From: Hyphomonadaceae bacterium UBA7672
Lineage (GTDB): Bacteria > Pseudomonadota > Alphaproteobacteria > Caulobacterales > Hyphomonadaceae
Direction of reading: 5' to 3'
Assembly: GCA_002483135.1 (NCBI GenBank)
Contig: DLHI01000025.1
Location: 65,359-129,358 of the forward strand
Length of the DNA stretch: 64,000 bases
Within the stretch, counting starts at the first letter, position 1. Each line of letters opens with the position of its first letter. Below, piece by piece: positions 1 through 8,911 of this stretch. The position numbers and the translations under genes are program-made. The notes beneath the pieces are model-generated. The model was not told the DNA's origin, made no database searches, and worked only from the letters and a program-made list of their open reading frames with translations.

Positions 1-465
1 GCGCAGGCGTGATACCAGAGCATCCGAGCCAAAAAGATGTACGCACTCGCAGTGCGGAAACAAAGTTTCAAGCGACGGCGTGCGGTGCAGATGTGGATCC
101 ACGGTGACAATTCGGTCGAAGGCATCATCCAGCAGGCCCGCCAGCACGCGTTGACTGACGGGCTCGCCGCTCCGGAATGCAATGTCCTGCCGCATGTAGG
201 GCAGGTAGGGAGCCACCAGTACCAGCCGCTCTACGCCATTACTCCGCCACGCATCGACAGAGAGCAGCAGTTCCACCAGTCTGGAATTAGGCTGATTGAG
301 CGAGCGATAGACAATCGTTGTTGAAGCGGGGGGCGGAATGCGCGGCAGGACTTCGCCATCCGGAAATGTATGCACGTCGACGAATGCCAGGGGAACTCGA
401 AGGGCAACCGCCAGCCTTTGCGCCTCAGCGGCCTGGTCGTGAAATGCATGCAGGATTACACTCAT
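1..465 (-). CDS. Ribose-phosphate pyrophosphokinase-like protein (3' end beyond the window)
   Basis: The minus strand from the ATG at 465 reads open to the window edge, giving 155 residues. The visible part looks like the N-terminal half of PRPP synthetase: an FPDGE stretch near residue 28 and APYLPYMRQD about residue 82, the counterpart of the family's PYxPYxRQDR segment, then VTVDPHLHR matching the conserved VDxH(xx)Q/R region. PRPP synthetase makes 5-phosphoribosyl diphosphate from ribose 5-phosphate and ATP in the cytoplasm. Its ATG overlaps the stop of the upstream phosphorylase gene by 4 bp (ATGA), so the two are probably translationally coupled. The C-terminal PRPP-binding loop lies outside the window, so activity cannot be judged. 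This is probably a second, specialised copy and not the housekeeping prs, judged by context only. Confidence 0.82.
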   Translation of the reverse strand, partial: MSVILHAFHDQAAEAQRLAVALRVPLAFVDVHTFPDGEVLPRIPPPASTTIVYRSLNQPNSRLVELLLSVDAWRSNGVERLVLVAPYLPYMRQDIAFRSGEPVSQRVLAGLLDDAFDRIVTVDPHLHRTPSLETLFPHCECVHLFGSDALVSRLR

Positions 466-2015
466 CGGCCTGCACTGCTGACACGGAAGCCCGAATCTTC
501 GCCGGCTGCTTCGCAGGCTGCCGCAAAGTCGGAATGATCAAGCCCATGGATGCGATAGAGGGGCTCGCCCTTGCGGACCATGTCCCCGGACTTCTTTTGC
601 AGGTCAATCCCAGCGCCAGGGTCGTATGGCGCCCCGGCTGTCCGCGCGATGCGGGCAATGCGAAAGCAGTCAATCTGACTCACGACCCCATCCCGGGGCG
701 CAACTGCTTCGAAAACCAATGATCCAATCGGCGCCGCTCGCGGGGGAGGGCCCTGAGCGTCGATGATCCGGTCGAACGTCTTGCGGGCTTCGCCGCTTTC
801 GAGCAACTCGCGCGCGCGTTGCTCTCCGCGGCCCCCTGCCAGAAGCGGATCATGTTCCAGCAGACGGCCGGCAAGCAGGATCGACTTCTCGCGAAGATCA
901 GCCGGCGCGTCTGGCCTCCCATCCAGCACGGCCAACACATCGCGCGCCTCCAGGGCTGGGCCAACTCCAAATCCAACAGGCTGGGCGCCGTCGGTGATGA
1001 TGACTTCGGTGAAGAGTCCGAGGCGCGAAGAGACAAACTCAAACAGCTTGCGAATGCTCTGTGCGTGAATGTTTGAACGGATCTTTGCCGTCGGCCCCAT
1101 GGGGATATCGATCAACAGGTTGGTAGAGCCGGCGGCGATCTTCTTCGAAAGAATCGACGCCACCATCTGCTCTGGCGTGTCAATGGAAAGTGGTCTCTCG
1201 ATGGAGATGAGTACATCGTCGGCGGGCGACAGGTTGATGTGTCCGCCCCAGGCGATGCAACCGTTGCAGCGCTCGACCACGTCCAGTATTTCATCTTCGG
1301 TGAGCTCGACTCGAGACAGGACTTCCATCGTGTCGGCCGTTCCGGAAGGCGAGGTAATTGCGCGGGAAGACGTCTTGGGCATGGTGAGTCCGTGCGCCGC
1401 CACGATCGGCGTCACGATCATCGTCGTCCGGTTCCCAGGGATGCCGCCGATGCAATGCTTGTCGACGATAATCGGCCGGTTCCATTTCAACTGAGCGCCG
1501 GCAGCCGCCATGGAGCTGGTCAGCGCAAGCACTTCGCTCGTAGTCATGAAGCTGGATGTTGCAATCAGGAATGCTGCGACCTCGATATCGGAATAGCGAT
1601 GAGCGGCAAGATCTTCCACAACGGCGCGGATCTCCTCCTTCGTCAGCTCTTCACCGCGAATCTTGGCCCGGACTGCGTCAAGACTTGCTGCTGGTGGCGC
1701 GATCGAAACATGCGCATGGTCGCCGGGTTTCACGCCCAGTCGCCGAAGGGCAGGTTGCGGCAACCCGATCTCCCCGGGACCAAGGGCTTCGAGCCCGTCA
1801 GAGATCAGTACGTTCGCGACGATCCGGGCGCCGTTGACTCGAACCTCGACCTTCCGAAAGCCCGCCAGACGTTCCGGTCTGAGCGCGTGACAGTCACGCG
1901 ACAGGATCACGACGTTCTCACCCATCGTGTCCAGGCTGACTGGACGGATCGTTAGCTGCGAGCGACCTTCTGGCGATAGATGACCTGCGGTTGCGCGTGT
2001 CCTTTGCTGTGTCAC
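462..2015 (-). CDS. Thymidine/AMP phosphorylase family protein (archaeal-type, 517 aa)
   Basis: The protein belongs to the nucleoside/nucleotide phosphorylase family. It has an extra N-terminal domain of about 100 residues, as in archaeal AMP phosphorylases and their bacterial relatives, and is longer than classical DeoA (about 440 residues). Key motifs are KHCIGG at 186-191, followed by a phosphate-binding GNRTT segment, and SSRAITSPSGTADTM at 216-230. AMP phosphorylases convert nucleoside 5'-monophosphate plus phosphate to base plus ribose 1,5-bisphosphate; thymidine phosphorylases act on nucleosides. Which one this is cannot be decided from sequence reading. The GTG start at 2015 is the longest option. 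The 4-bp overlap with the PRPP-synthetase-like gene suggests a joint role in phosphoribose recycling, possibly ribose 1,5-bisphosphate to PRPP. Confidence 0.88.
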   Translation of the reverse strand: MTQQRTRATAGHLSPEGRSQLTIRPVSLDTMGENVVILSRDCHALRPERLAGFRKVEVRVNGARIVANVLISDGLEALGPGEIGLPQPALRRLGVKPGDHAHVSIAPPAASLDAVRAKIRGEELTKEEIRAVVEDLAAHRYSDIEVAAFLIATSSFMTTSEVLALTSSMAAAGAQLKWNRPIIVDKHCIGGIPGNRTTMIVTPIVAAHGLTMPKTSSRAITSPSGTADTMEVLSRVELTEDEILDVVERCNGCIAWGGHINLSPADDVLISIERPLSIDTPEQMVASILSKKIAAGSTNLLIDIPMGPTAKIRSNIHAQSIRKLFEFVSSRLGLFTEVIITDGAQPVGFGVGPALEARDVLAVLDGRPDAPADLREKSILLAGRLLEHDPLLAGGRGEQRARELLESGEARKTFDRIIDAQGPPPRAAPIGSLVFEAVAPRDGVVSQIDCFRIARIARTAGAPYDPGAGIDLQKKSGDMVRKGEPLYRIHGLDHSDFAAACEAAGEDSGFRVSSAGR

Positions 2016-2176
2016 ACTGAGCTATCCTTCGTGTGCAGCTCCACAGCCGCGAAGCTGAATCGCCAGCGCGCCTCTAAGTCGCGCCAAGGGGGCGGAAACA
2101 GCGACTCTGGGGGTGTGCAAGCAAGTATCGCATGGAGGCCCAGACAATCCCGGCGGTCTTCTTGATGCATATCTGC

Positions 2177-3337
2177 TTACTTTCCCGCCTCGACCAGATC
2201 CCCGTCCCGGATCGTGTCGCCGGGGAAGAGGATGACAGCGTCGCCTTCATTCAGTCCCTCGAGCACGACGCGGTGGTGATCGTCGCCGTCGCCGACAGTG
2301 ATCTTCCGGAGCTGGCTGCGTCCATCAACCAGTGCAAACACAGCCCATCCGCCATTATGGCGCACCAGCGCGTCAGTCGGCACCCTCAAGACTCCCGTGG
2401 CCTGAAAGACCTGCACGGCGGCGTCGACTTTGTAGCCATGACCAAGCCGAGGCGGGCTCCTGGAGTCAGTCAGGTCAATTACGACATTGACTCGCTGCTC
2501 CTCGATTCCCAGCGCCGATACCTTCGTTCGGGCATAAGGTTCGATGAGACGCACGCGTCCCTCGATGGGTTGGACTCCAGCTCCGCTGACAGTCACGCGC
2601 GCGCCCTCCGGCATGAGCGCCACGTCCTGAGACAGGAATTCTCCGACAATCTCCATCTGTGAGGGATCGCCGATCTCCACCAACGGAGTTCCCACCAACA
2701 CGTCGCCCTCGCTCTCCTGCAGGACACGGAGGACTGTTCCGTCAATTGGACTTCTGATGGAACGCGACGCCTGCGAGCCGGAGCGATATCCGGCCGCCGC
2801 CTCCGCGCGGAGGACATCGGCCTTGCGTGCGGCCACCTCTGCATCGGCAGCGGCAAGCGTCCGGTTGACGCGATCGAGGGCGGCCTCAGAAGCGAAGCCA
2901 GACGCCGTCAGTTTCGCTGTGCGTTCTTGTTCGCCCCGCGCGAGGGCAAGGTTAGCCTCTGCGGCGCGGACCGCAGCTCGCGCTGCGTTGACGGCGCTCT
3001 GTGCCTCCGCAGCCAGTCGCGCATCCAGCAAGCTCGCAGCTGGCGCGCTGATCTTCGCGACTACCTGTCCTGCCTTTACCACATCTCCGGGTCTCAGGCT
3101 GATCCGCTCAAGGCGGCCGGTCACAGGCGCCGTGACCGAATGCAGGTCGCGAACTTCAACTCGTGCTTCTTCAATGATATCGCGCGTCACTTCCCCCCGA
3201 TCGACGAGAGCTGTCTGCACCGGCAGGGGCCGGGGCCACAGCAACCACGCCATTACAGCTGCGAGCGCCAGTCCCGCGCCTGCCCACACAAGCGTCGCCG
3301 TCGAGATCGTGTTCCGCTTTGGAGATGACTGCGCCAT
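2177..3337 (-). CDS. HlyD-family periplasmic adaptor of an ABC exporter
   Basis: The 386-residue protein has one N-terminal membrane segment (about residues 14-35), a lipoyl/barrel-sandwich half near residues 60-90 (SLRPGDVVKAGQVVAKI), an Ala/Glu-rich alpha-helical hairpin (about 95-175), the second lipoyl half (SPIDGTVLRVL) and beta-barrel domains. This is the layout of membrane fusion proteins that link an inner-membrane transporter to an outer-membrane channel. It is the last gene of a three-gene minus-strand unit with an FtsX-type permease (44 bp upstream) and an ATPase, so it most likely completes a MacAB-like exporter. No outer-membrane channel gene is nearby. The substrate is unknown. 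The ATG at 3337 is followed by a short cytoplasmic tail, which suits a type II membrane protein. Confidence 0.9.
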   Translation of the reverse strand: MAQSSPKRNTISTATLVWAGAGLALAAVMAWLLWPRPLPVQTALVDRGEVTRDIIEEARVEVRDLHSVTAPVTGRLERISLRPGDVVKAGQVVAKISAPAASLLDARLAAEAQSAVNAARAAVRAAEANLALARGEQERTAKLTASGFASEAALDRVNRTLAAADAEVAARKADVLRAEAAAGYRSGSQASRSIRSPIDGTVLRVLQESEGDVLVGTPLVEIGDPSQMEIVGEFLSQDVALMPEGARVTVSGAGVQPIEGRVRLIEPYARTKVSALGIEEQRVNVVIDLTDSRSPPRLGHGYKVDAAVQVFQATGVLRVPTDALVRHNGGWAVFALVDGRSQLRKITVGDGDDHHRVVLEGLNEGDAVILFPGDTIRDGDLVEAGK

Positions 3338-3381
3338 GGCGCCTGCCTCGCAGAGATTACCCCGGTCTGCCTTGATGCGGG

Positions 3382-5757
3382 TCAGTCGCGCGCCTTCAGG
3401 ACGCCGACCATGTCCAACCGATCAACGCCGGTCCGCACCAGCATCGCCGCTGCAGCCACGCACCCTAGCGCAAATCCAATGGCGACGGCATAGCCCGCCG
3501 CGTTGAAGACGTAGGGGAACGAGTAGAGGTCGTTGGAGAAGAGCTTCATCAGCCACTCGCCTATCAGGGTTCCCGCAATGACCCCGGGGACGACAGCCAG
3601 CAGTCCCAAGGCTGCCAACTCGCCGACAAGGACATAGGACACCTCCAATCGGGTGAAGCCAAGGACGCGCAAGGTGGCGAGGTCCCGCTCCTGCTCGGCA
3701 AGTGTGATCCTGGCGGCCGAGAAGGCGACGCCGCCGGCCATGACCGATGCAAACGACAGATAGATGAAATTCATGACGCCGACGCCCCGGTCGAAATTCT
3801 CACGCATCGAGCGCTCGGCAAGATTGATAAAGCTAGCCCCCGCCAGCGCCGGGGCTTCCTTGATCGCAGCATTGAAGCGGTCATACTGGGCCGCGTCCAA
3901 ACGCACGTTGACACCGGTGATCAGGCCGGGCTCGCGCATCAACCGGGCGAGAGCGTCGATCTCCATGTATGCGGAAGCGCCGACCATCGGATCCACGATG
4001 GTTGCAACTCGGGCGTGGGTAATCAGTCTTCGGCCTCTGGTTTGTTCAATCTCGAGCAGATCGCCTGGCGATGCGTCCAGCTTCTCCGCGAGCGCGCGCG
4101 CAAGTGCGATACCCGCGGCCGGAGGGTGGATAACCTCCAGGCGGGCATCGACGAGTCTGCTGAGCCGCGCATCTGGCAACAAGCCTATCAAAGTCTCCTC
4201 GACGCTTTTGCCGGCGTGATGAAGAATCACACGATCCGCCCGGCCGGGCTCGACAAGGATCACCCCAGGCAGGTTCATCACTCCGTGTACAACGCTCATC
4301 TCTCTGGCATCGACAAAGCTCAGAGAGACATCCTGCCGGTTGGCCTCCGTGAAGTTCACATGCATCAGTCTTTCCATCACGGCGGGGAACGTGCCGGCAA
4401 GAACCAGCACTGCGATGGCCAGGGAAATGCCGATCACGGTGGTTGCCGACCGACGCGGAAAGCGAACGATCCGCCGCAGGATAATGCGGCTCTTGGCGTC
4501 GAGGTGGGAGCTGAAAGATCTGAGCATCGCGCTGTTGCTCCCGAAGGAAGTTGGGGGCGGCGGCGCCAGCGCTGCGGCTGGGGCCAGACGCACGGCGGCG
4601 ATGACAGCCGTCAGCGACCCCGCAACCGCACAGGCGACAGCGATACCCAGAGCCCCTGCATACACCCCTGCGGAGGCTTCGAATTCCAGACGGGGGAACC
4701 GGTAATACTCCTGGTATACCGAGGCCATCATGCGGCCCAGCAGCCAACCCGCCACCGAGCCAAGAGCAGCGGCGCCGGCCGCCATCAGCAAGGCCCCCTT
4801 CGCATAGTGTGTCGCAACCGCACGGTCAGAATAGCCGAAAGCTTTCAGCAGGCCGATATTCGATCGCTCGGCTGCGATGATGCGGGTGAGCGAGATATTC
4901 ACCAGAAAGGCCGCGATGACGATGAAGAAGGTCGGTAGGAACGCTGCCATCGTTGCGAGCTGCCCCAGTTCTTCTGTCAGAAAGCGGTCTGACGGCATGC
5001 GGTCACGATCATACGCTCCTGCCGAGCCGTACGGGGCGAGCGCCACGTCAATCGCGCGCTTGATCTTCACAGAGTCGACTTCGGGCGACAGTCGGAAGAC
5101 AGCATTGTTGAACGCGCCTTCGAGATCGTATGCGCGCGCCAGCGCTTCTTCGCCCATCCAGATAACGCCGAAGCGATCCTGCTGGGGGAAGATCTCGCCA
5201 GGAGCGGTCACGAAGACAAATTCAGGCGAGTTGGCAATGCCGACGATGCGCAACGTGTGCCTTTGGCCATGAAGCGTGGCGGCCAGTTCTTCTCCCAGCT
5301 GAAACCCGTTCGCTGTCGCCAGCGCTTCGTTGACGAGAACCTCGTCCGCACGATCTGGATCAGGCCAGCGGCCTTGCGCCAGCGAAAGATCGTTCACCCT
5401 TGGCCGGCCGATCCGCGGAAGCGAAACCAGATGAGCGGAGGCAGGCTCCTTCACGCCGGGAAGATCCAGTAGCGCCAGTCCCGTTACACGTGTCTCGACG
5501 GCCGAGACGCCTGGAACGGCCGCTAGCGCGTTGGCAATGTTCGCGGGAGCCCGGACCAGGGAGACTGCCAGGTCGGCCATCTTATAGACGGCATAGTAGT
5601 TCAACCGGGTCCGTTCCAGCGATCCGCGCATCCCCACCGCCATCACGAGGATAGCGACACCACACCCGAGGACGAGAACTATGGCGAATACGTTTATCCT
5701 CATTCGCCAGAGGTCACGCAGCACCTTCCTGTCCAGGACCCGCATCCGCTTCACCAC
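3382..5757 (-). CDS. ABC transporter permease, FtsX/MacB type, 791 aa
   Basis: The protein has a first membrane segment at about residues 20-45, a large periplasmic domain, then two groups of hydrophobic segments (about 265-400 and 650-785). Each group is an FtsX-like permease module, so the protein carries a duplicated permease as in the large FtsX permeases of lipid or lipoprotein export. FtsX modules act mechanically: ATP hydrolysis in the partner moves the periplasmic part. The start overlaps the end of the ATPase gene. GTG codons at 5757 and 5754 and an ATG at 5745 are all possible starts; 5757 is the longest and gives a 7-bp overlap. Together with the HlyD adaptor this suggests envelope export of an unknown compound. 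Confidence 0.9.
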   Translation of the reverse strand: MVKRMRVLDRKVLRDLWRMRINVFAIVLVLGCGVAILVMAVGMRGSLERTRLNYYAVYKMADLAVSLVRAPANIANALAAVPGVSAVETRVTGLALLDLPGVKEPASAHLVSLPRIGRPRVNDLSLAQGRWPDPDRADEVLVNEALATANGFQLGEELAATLHGQRHTLRIVGIANSPEFVFVTAPGEIFPQQDRFGVIWMGEEALARAYDLEGAFNNAVFRLSPEVDSVKIKRAIDVALAPYGSAGAYDRDRMPSDRFLTEELGQLATMAAFLPTFFIVIAAFLVNISLTRIIAAERSNIGLLKAFGYSDRAVATHYAKGALLMAAGAAALGSVAGWLLGRMMASVYQEYYRFPRLEFEASAGVYAGALGIAVACAVAGSLTAVIAAVRLAPAAALAPPPPTSFGSNSAMLRSFSSHLDAKSRIILRRIVRFPRRSATTVIGISLAIAVLVLAGTFPAVMERLMHVNFTEANRQDVSLSFVDAREMSVVHGVMNLPGVILVEPGRADRVILHHAGKSVEETLIGLLPDARLSRLVDARLEVIHPPAAGIALARALAEKLDASPGDLLEIEQTRGRRLITHARVATIVDPMVGASAYMEIDALARLMREPGLITGVNVRLDAAQYDRFNAAIKEAPALAGASFINLAERSMRENFDRGVGVMNFIYLSFASVMAGGVAFSAARITLAEQERDLATLRVLGFTRLEVSYVLVGELAALGLLAVVPGVIAGTLIGEWLMKLFSNDLYSFPYVFNAAGYAVAIGFALGCVAAAAMLVRTGVDRLDMVGVLKARD

Positions 5758-6488
5758 TCCAGGTCGGAGGGCGCTGCACGGCGACTGTTCGACTCAATGG
5801 ATCGGATTCCGCCATCGAGAAATCGGACAACCCGGTCGCCTAGCCGCGCGACGTCCGCGTTGTGCGTAACCAGCAGCAGGGTTGAGCCGAAGCGCTGATT
5901 GACCTCGACCAATGCTTCGAGCACGCGCACACCCGTTCGAACGTCCAGAGCGCCTGTCGGCTCATCGCACATCATGATCGCAGGCCGCTTCGCGATCGCC
6001 CGCGCGACTGCAACGCGTTGCTGCTCTCCTCCTGAGAGCTGCGCCGGAAAGTGATCGAGCCGCCCGCCAAGTCCGACAAGTTCGAGCGCTTCGGCAGCCG
6101 GAAGGGGATCGTCGGCGATCTCGTTCACCAGCTCGACATTCTCCCGCGCGGTCAGGCTCGGTATGAGATTATAGAACTGGAAAATGAAGCCAACGCGCTT
6201 GCGGCGATACTGCGTAAGTGCGTCGTCGTTCATGGATGAGAGGTTCTGATTTCCGAACCAGACCTCGCCCGATGTCGCCCGGTCGAGGCCGCCCATTATG
6301 TTTAGCAGGGTCGATTTCCCTGAACCTGAAGGCCCGAGAAGCACAAGCATCTCGGCTGGTTTCACTTCCAGATCCACATCCCTTAGGGCGTGCACCGCAG
6401 CGGTCCCGTCCCCATAGCGTTTGCAGACCTTGCGCAGCGCATAGGTTAGATCGCCTGTCGGATTTCCAGAGTGCTCGGTGACTTGCAT
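5751..6488 (-). CDS. ABC transporter ATP-binding protein (MacB/LolD-like)
   Basis: This is a complete nucleotide-binding domain of 245 residues. Walker A GPSGSGKST is at 52-60, the Q-loop FQFYNLIP at about 103-110, the signature LSGGEQQR at 151-158, Walker B IMMCDEPT at about 171-178 and the switch histidine in LLVTHN at about 209. FYNL after the Q-loop and the short size are typical of the LolD/MacB branch that pairs with FtsX permeases. It is the first gene of the exporter unit and overlaps the permease gene. No strong ribosome-binding site is visible in front of the ATG at 6488. The protein should power the permease encoded next to it from the cytoplasmic side. Confidence 0.93.
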   Translation of the reverse strand: MQVTEHSGNPTGDLTYALRKVCKRYGDGTAAVHALRDVDLEVKPAEMLVLLGPSGSGKSTLLNIMGGLDRATSGEVWFGNQNLSSMNDDALTQYRRKRVGFIFQFYNLIPSLTARENVELVNEIADDPLPAAEALELVGLGGRLDHFPAQLSGGEQQRVAVARAIAKRPAIMMCDEPTGALDVRTGVRVLEALVEVNQRFGSTLLLVTHNADVARLGDRVVRFLDGGIRSIESNSRRAAPSDLEW

Positions 6489-6737
6489 GTCGAGGTTCTT
6501 GGATACGCTTGTCCATCCAAAGAATGTTCGTCGATATCAATTTCGGTAATGCTTGGTCGGTTGGGGAGCGGACGCCATCAGGCTCCTACGCTGTCTGTCG
6601 AAACGCGCTGTGTCAGGGCGGGGAAGGGCCTTTCCTGACGCCCACACATTACAGTCTCTTCCAGAACTTGTTTTTGTGATCGATCAACCACAGTCCCCCC
6701 AGGCGTCGCGGCGCCAGACACCCTGTCTGGGGTATAT

Positions 6738-8039
6738 TCATCGCACGATTGAAAACGAGCTGTAGATCGATGGCATGAGTGCGTGAACAAGCGCACCGGC
6801 AATGCCTGCCAGCGTGACAACCGCTCCAAACCGGAGGCTGAAGCCAACCGCGCCGCCGACAGCTACGGCGGCCAGCTTGAACATCTGGTTTGCTAGAATG
6901 CCTATGAGGATGGCTCCGACTGCGGTCTCCGTGGCGAGCCCCGACATGGTAAGCCGGCCCACTGCCAGCGTCACCGCATCGATGTCCACAAGTCCCGCTG
7001 TGGCGGCAAATACACCGAGACCATAGGAGCCTAACCCGCGCGAGACGAGATTGGCGCCAATTGTCAGCACGACGAGGACGACGGCGAACTTGGCGACGGA
7101 CCACAGGTCCAGCGGACTTCTGATCGCGGGATAGGGCGCTGCCGCCACGGATGTGGTGACGGGTCGCGCAAGCACCCAGGCGCATCCGAGACAGACAGCC
7201 GCAGATGCCGTGAGCACAGGCAACAGATGCGCTGCCATCGCGCTCGAAAATAGCGAGGCTACCAAGCCGCAGCGGATCAGGCTCACGGCGGCAGCCAGTG
7301 CGGCGGCGGCAGCACCGCTGGAGGGATCGATCTCGGAGGAACGGACACGTCGCCCGAGATCGATCGTGACCACTGTCGAGGAGACAATCGCGCCGGCCAA
7401 GGCTCCGATCATCAGGCCGGCGCGCGGCCCAAGTGCCCGTAAAGCAACATACCCCGCAAAGCTCGCGGATGCGATGAGGATGGTGAGCCACCACAAGGGA
7501 CGGGGTTCGATGGCGCCCCACGGGTCAATTGCGCCCTCCGGCATCAGGGGGAGGGCAATGCAGGTCGCCGCCAGGATCAGGAGCGCCGATCGCATCTCCT
7601 TCCAGGTGATGGACCGAACCCAGGTATGGAGTCCCTCCTTGAACGCCAGCACGATCGTGCCGGCGACAGCCACGGCGGCTGCCACGATGGTCTCACCCAC
7701 GACCGCATAGAGGCCGAGCGCGAATACCAGCAGCCCGGCCACCGTCGATGTAACCGAGTTGTCGCCATCCTTCAGGGCCTGTCGGAACTGGAATGCGGCA
7801 AAGGAGGCGCCAAAAGCCAGCGCCATGGCCGCCACGAGCGTTGCCCCCACTGCTGGCAGTAGCAACCCGGAAACACCTCCCAGGAGGCCAATCAGCGCAA
7901 ATGTCCTGATGCCGGCAACGCGTTGGCCTTCGCCGTCATCCCGCTGCTTCCAGCCGCGCTCGACGCCAACAAGAAATCCGATTGCCAGTGCAAGGCCAAC
8001 CCGTTGCAGAGGTTCAAGCCAGATAGGCTCATCCGGCAC
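6738..8039 (-). CDS. MgtC/SapB family membrane protein with DUF4010 domain
   Basis: The N-terminal 130 residues match the MgtC/SapB fold pattern (a first helix ending in GFLVGVERGWK, then IRTFALIGLLGG). The rest is a series of about ten hydrophobic segments of DUF4010 type. Related proteins are inner-membrane proteins linked to magnesium limitation and acid or intracellular stress; their transport role is unproven. I prefer the GTG at 8039 because GGGAG lies six bases before it. A TTG at 8069 would add 10 residues but has no ribosome-binding site. The gene is divergent from the gene at 8211, with about 170 bp between, and precedes the exporter unit by 249 bp. Confidence 0.85.
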   Translation of the reverse strand: MPDEPIWLEPLQRVGLALAIGFLVGVERGWKQRDDGEGQRVAGIRTFALIGLLGGVSGLLLPAVGATLVAAMALAFGASFAAFQFRQALKDGDNSVTSTVAGLLVFALGLYAVVGETIVAAAVAVAGTIVLAFKEGLHTWVRSITWKEMRSALLILAATCIALPLMPEGAIDPWGAIEPRPLWWLTILIASASFAGYVALRALGPRAGLMIGALAGAIVSSTVVTIDLGRRVRSSEIDPSSGAAAAALAAAVSLIRCGLVASLFSSAMAAHLLPVLTASAAVCLGCAWVLARPVTTSVAAAPYPAIRSPLDLWSVAKFAVVLVVLTIGANLVSRGLGSYGLGVFAATAGLVDIDAVTLAVGRLTMSGLATETAVGAILIGILANQMFKLAAVAVGGAVGFSLRFGAVVTLAGIAGALVHALMPSIYSSFSIVR

Positions 8040-8210
8040 GGGCAGCTCCCAAGGCAAGAACGGGATCAACTATAACAGCCGTAGGCCCGCAATGACTGCG
8101 CAGGATCAAGGAAGGGCTTCCGGAATGAGCGATATGCAAGGGGCTTTTCGACAAGTGAGACGCCCGGTTCCACACCCGGGTCGCTTGGAGACGGGATATA
8201 GTTACAACGA

Positions 8211-8771
8211 ATGAGCGAGCAGCTTGAGAGTGGCACATCCCAATCCGGGTTGATCGAACTTCAGATCGATCGCCTCTCGTCACTGTTTGATCCTTTTGAT
8301 CCCTTTCCAACGCCAACCCGCGACCTGTCGCGCGCCGCTGAGGACTTCATCGTCGGGTGGGCGCGAGAGTTGCCGTCGAAAGCGGCAATACGTCTGAGGC
8401 TCCATGTTTCACACGAGGAAGCCTCGTCTGCCGATCAAGTCGCCTTGAAGGCAGCAATATCAAGGCATTTCAACTACAAGGCGGAACTTGTAAGCGGCGA
8501 TCTCCGAGAGTTGATGGCCATAGGTCGGCTGGCTCTTCTCATCGGCCTGTGCGTTCTAGGCGCGTGTATTGTGGCGCGGCAGCTGCTGCTAAGCGTATGG
8601 CCTCAAGGCGCCGCCTCCGGAATTCTTGGCGAAGGATTGATGATTGTCGGGTGGGTCGCGAACTGGCGACCGCTGGAGATTTTTCTCTACGATTGGTGGC
8701 CCATTCTGCGTCGACGAAAAATCTATCAAAGGCTTGCTGCTGCTGCAGTCGAGATCGTGCCGCATAGATAA
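8211..8771 (+). CDS. Hypothetical membrane protein, 186 aa
   Basis: I do not recognise a named family. The N-terminal 100 residues are soluble and mixed alpha/beta (including RLRLHVSHEEA about residue 65). Two hydrophobic stretches follow, at about 103-125 and 135-155, and the C-terminal tail is basic (RRRKIYQRL). A cytoplasmic domain anchored by a hairpin of two helices is the simplest reading. It lies between the divergent MgtC-like gene and the sugar kinase, in the same orientation as the kinase, with 140 bp to the next gene. Its coding reality rests on the length of the open frame, codon choice and plausible topology. Confidence 0.6.
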   Translation: MSEQLESGTSQSGLIELQIDRLSSLFDPFDPFPTPTRDLSRAAEDFIVGWARELPSKAAIRLRLHVSHEEASSADQVALKAAISRHFNYKAELVSGDLRELMAIGRLALLIGLCVLGACIVARQLLLSVWPQGAASGILGEGLMIVGWVANWRPLEIFLYDWWPILRRRKIYQRLAAAAVEIVPHR

Positions 8772-8911
8772 CAGGGCGCCGACGCAGAGGTTCGCCGCAA
8801 ACGGATTTTGTAGCGACGCACTTACAACCGGACGGTTTCATCCCTCGACGCTGACACGCCACCCGGATCGGGGCATGTTCCTTGGGACCAGGGCAATGCA
8901 AGGCGACAGAC

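Noticed and set aside
6672..6690. TTGATCGATCACAA (minus strand) considered as an FNR/FixK box before the exporter unit
   Set aside because: Right half matches the consensus at only three of five positions, and no other such site was found in the block.
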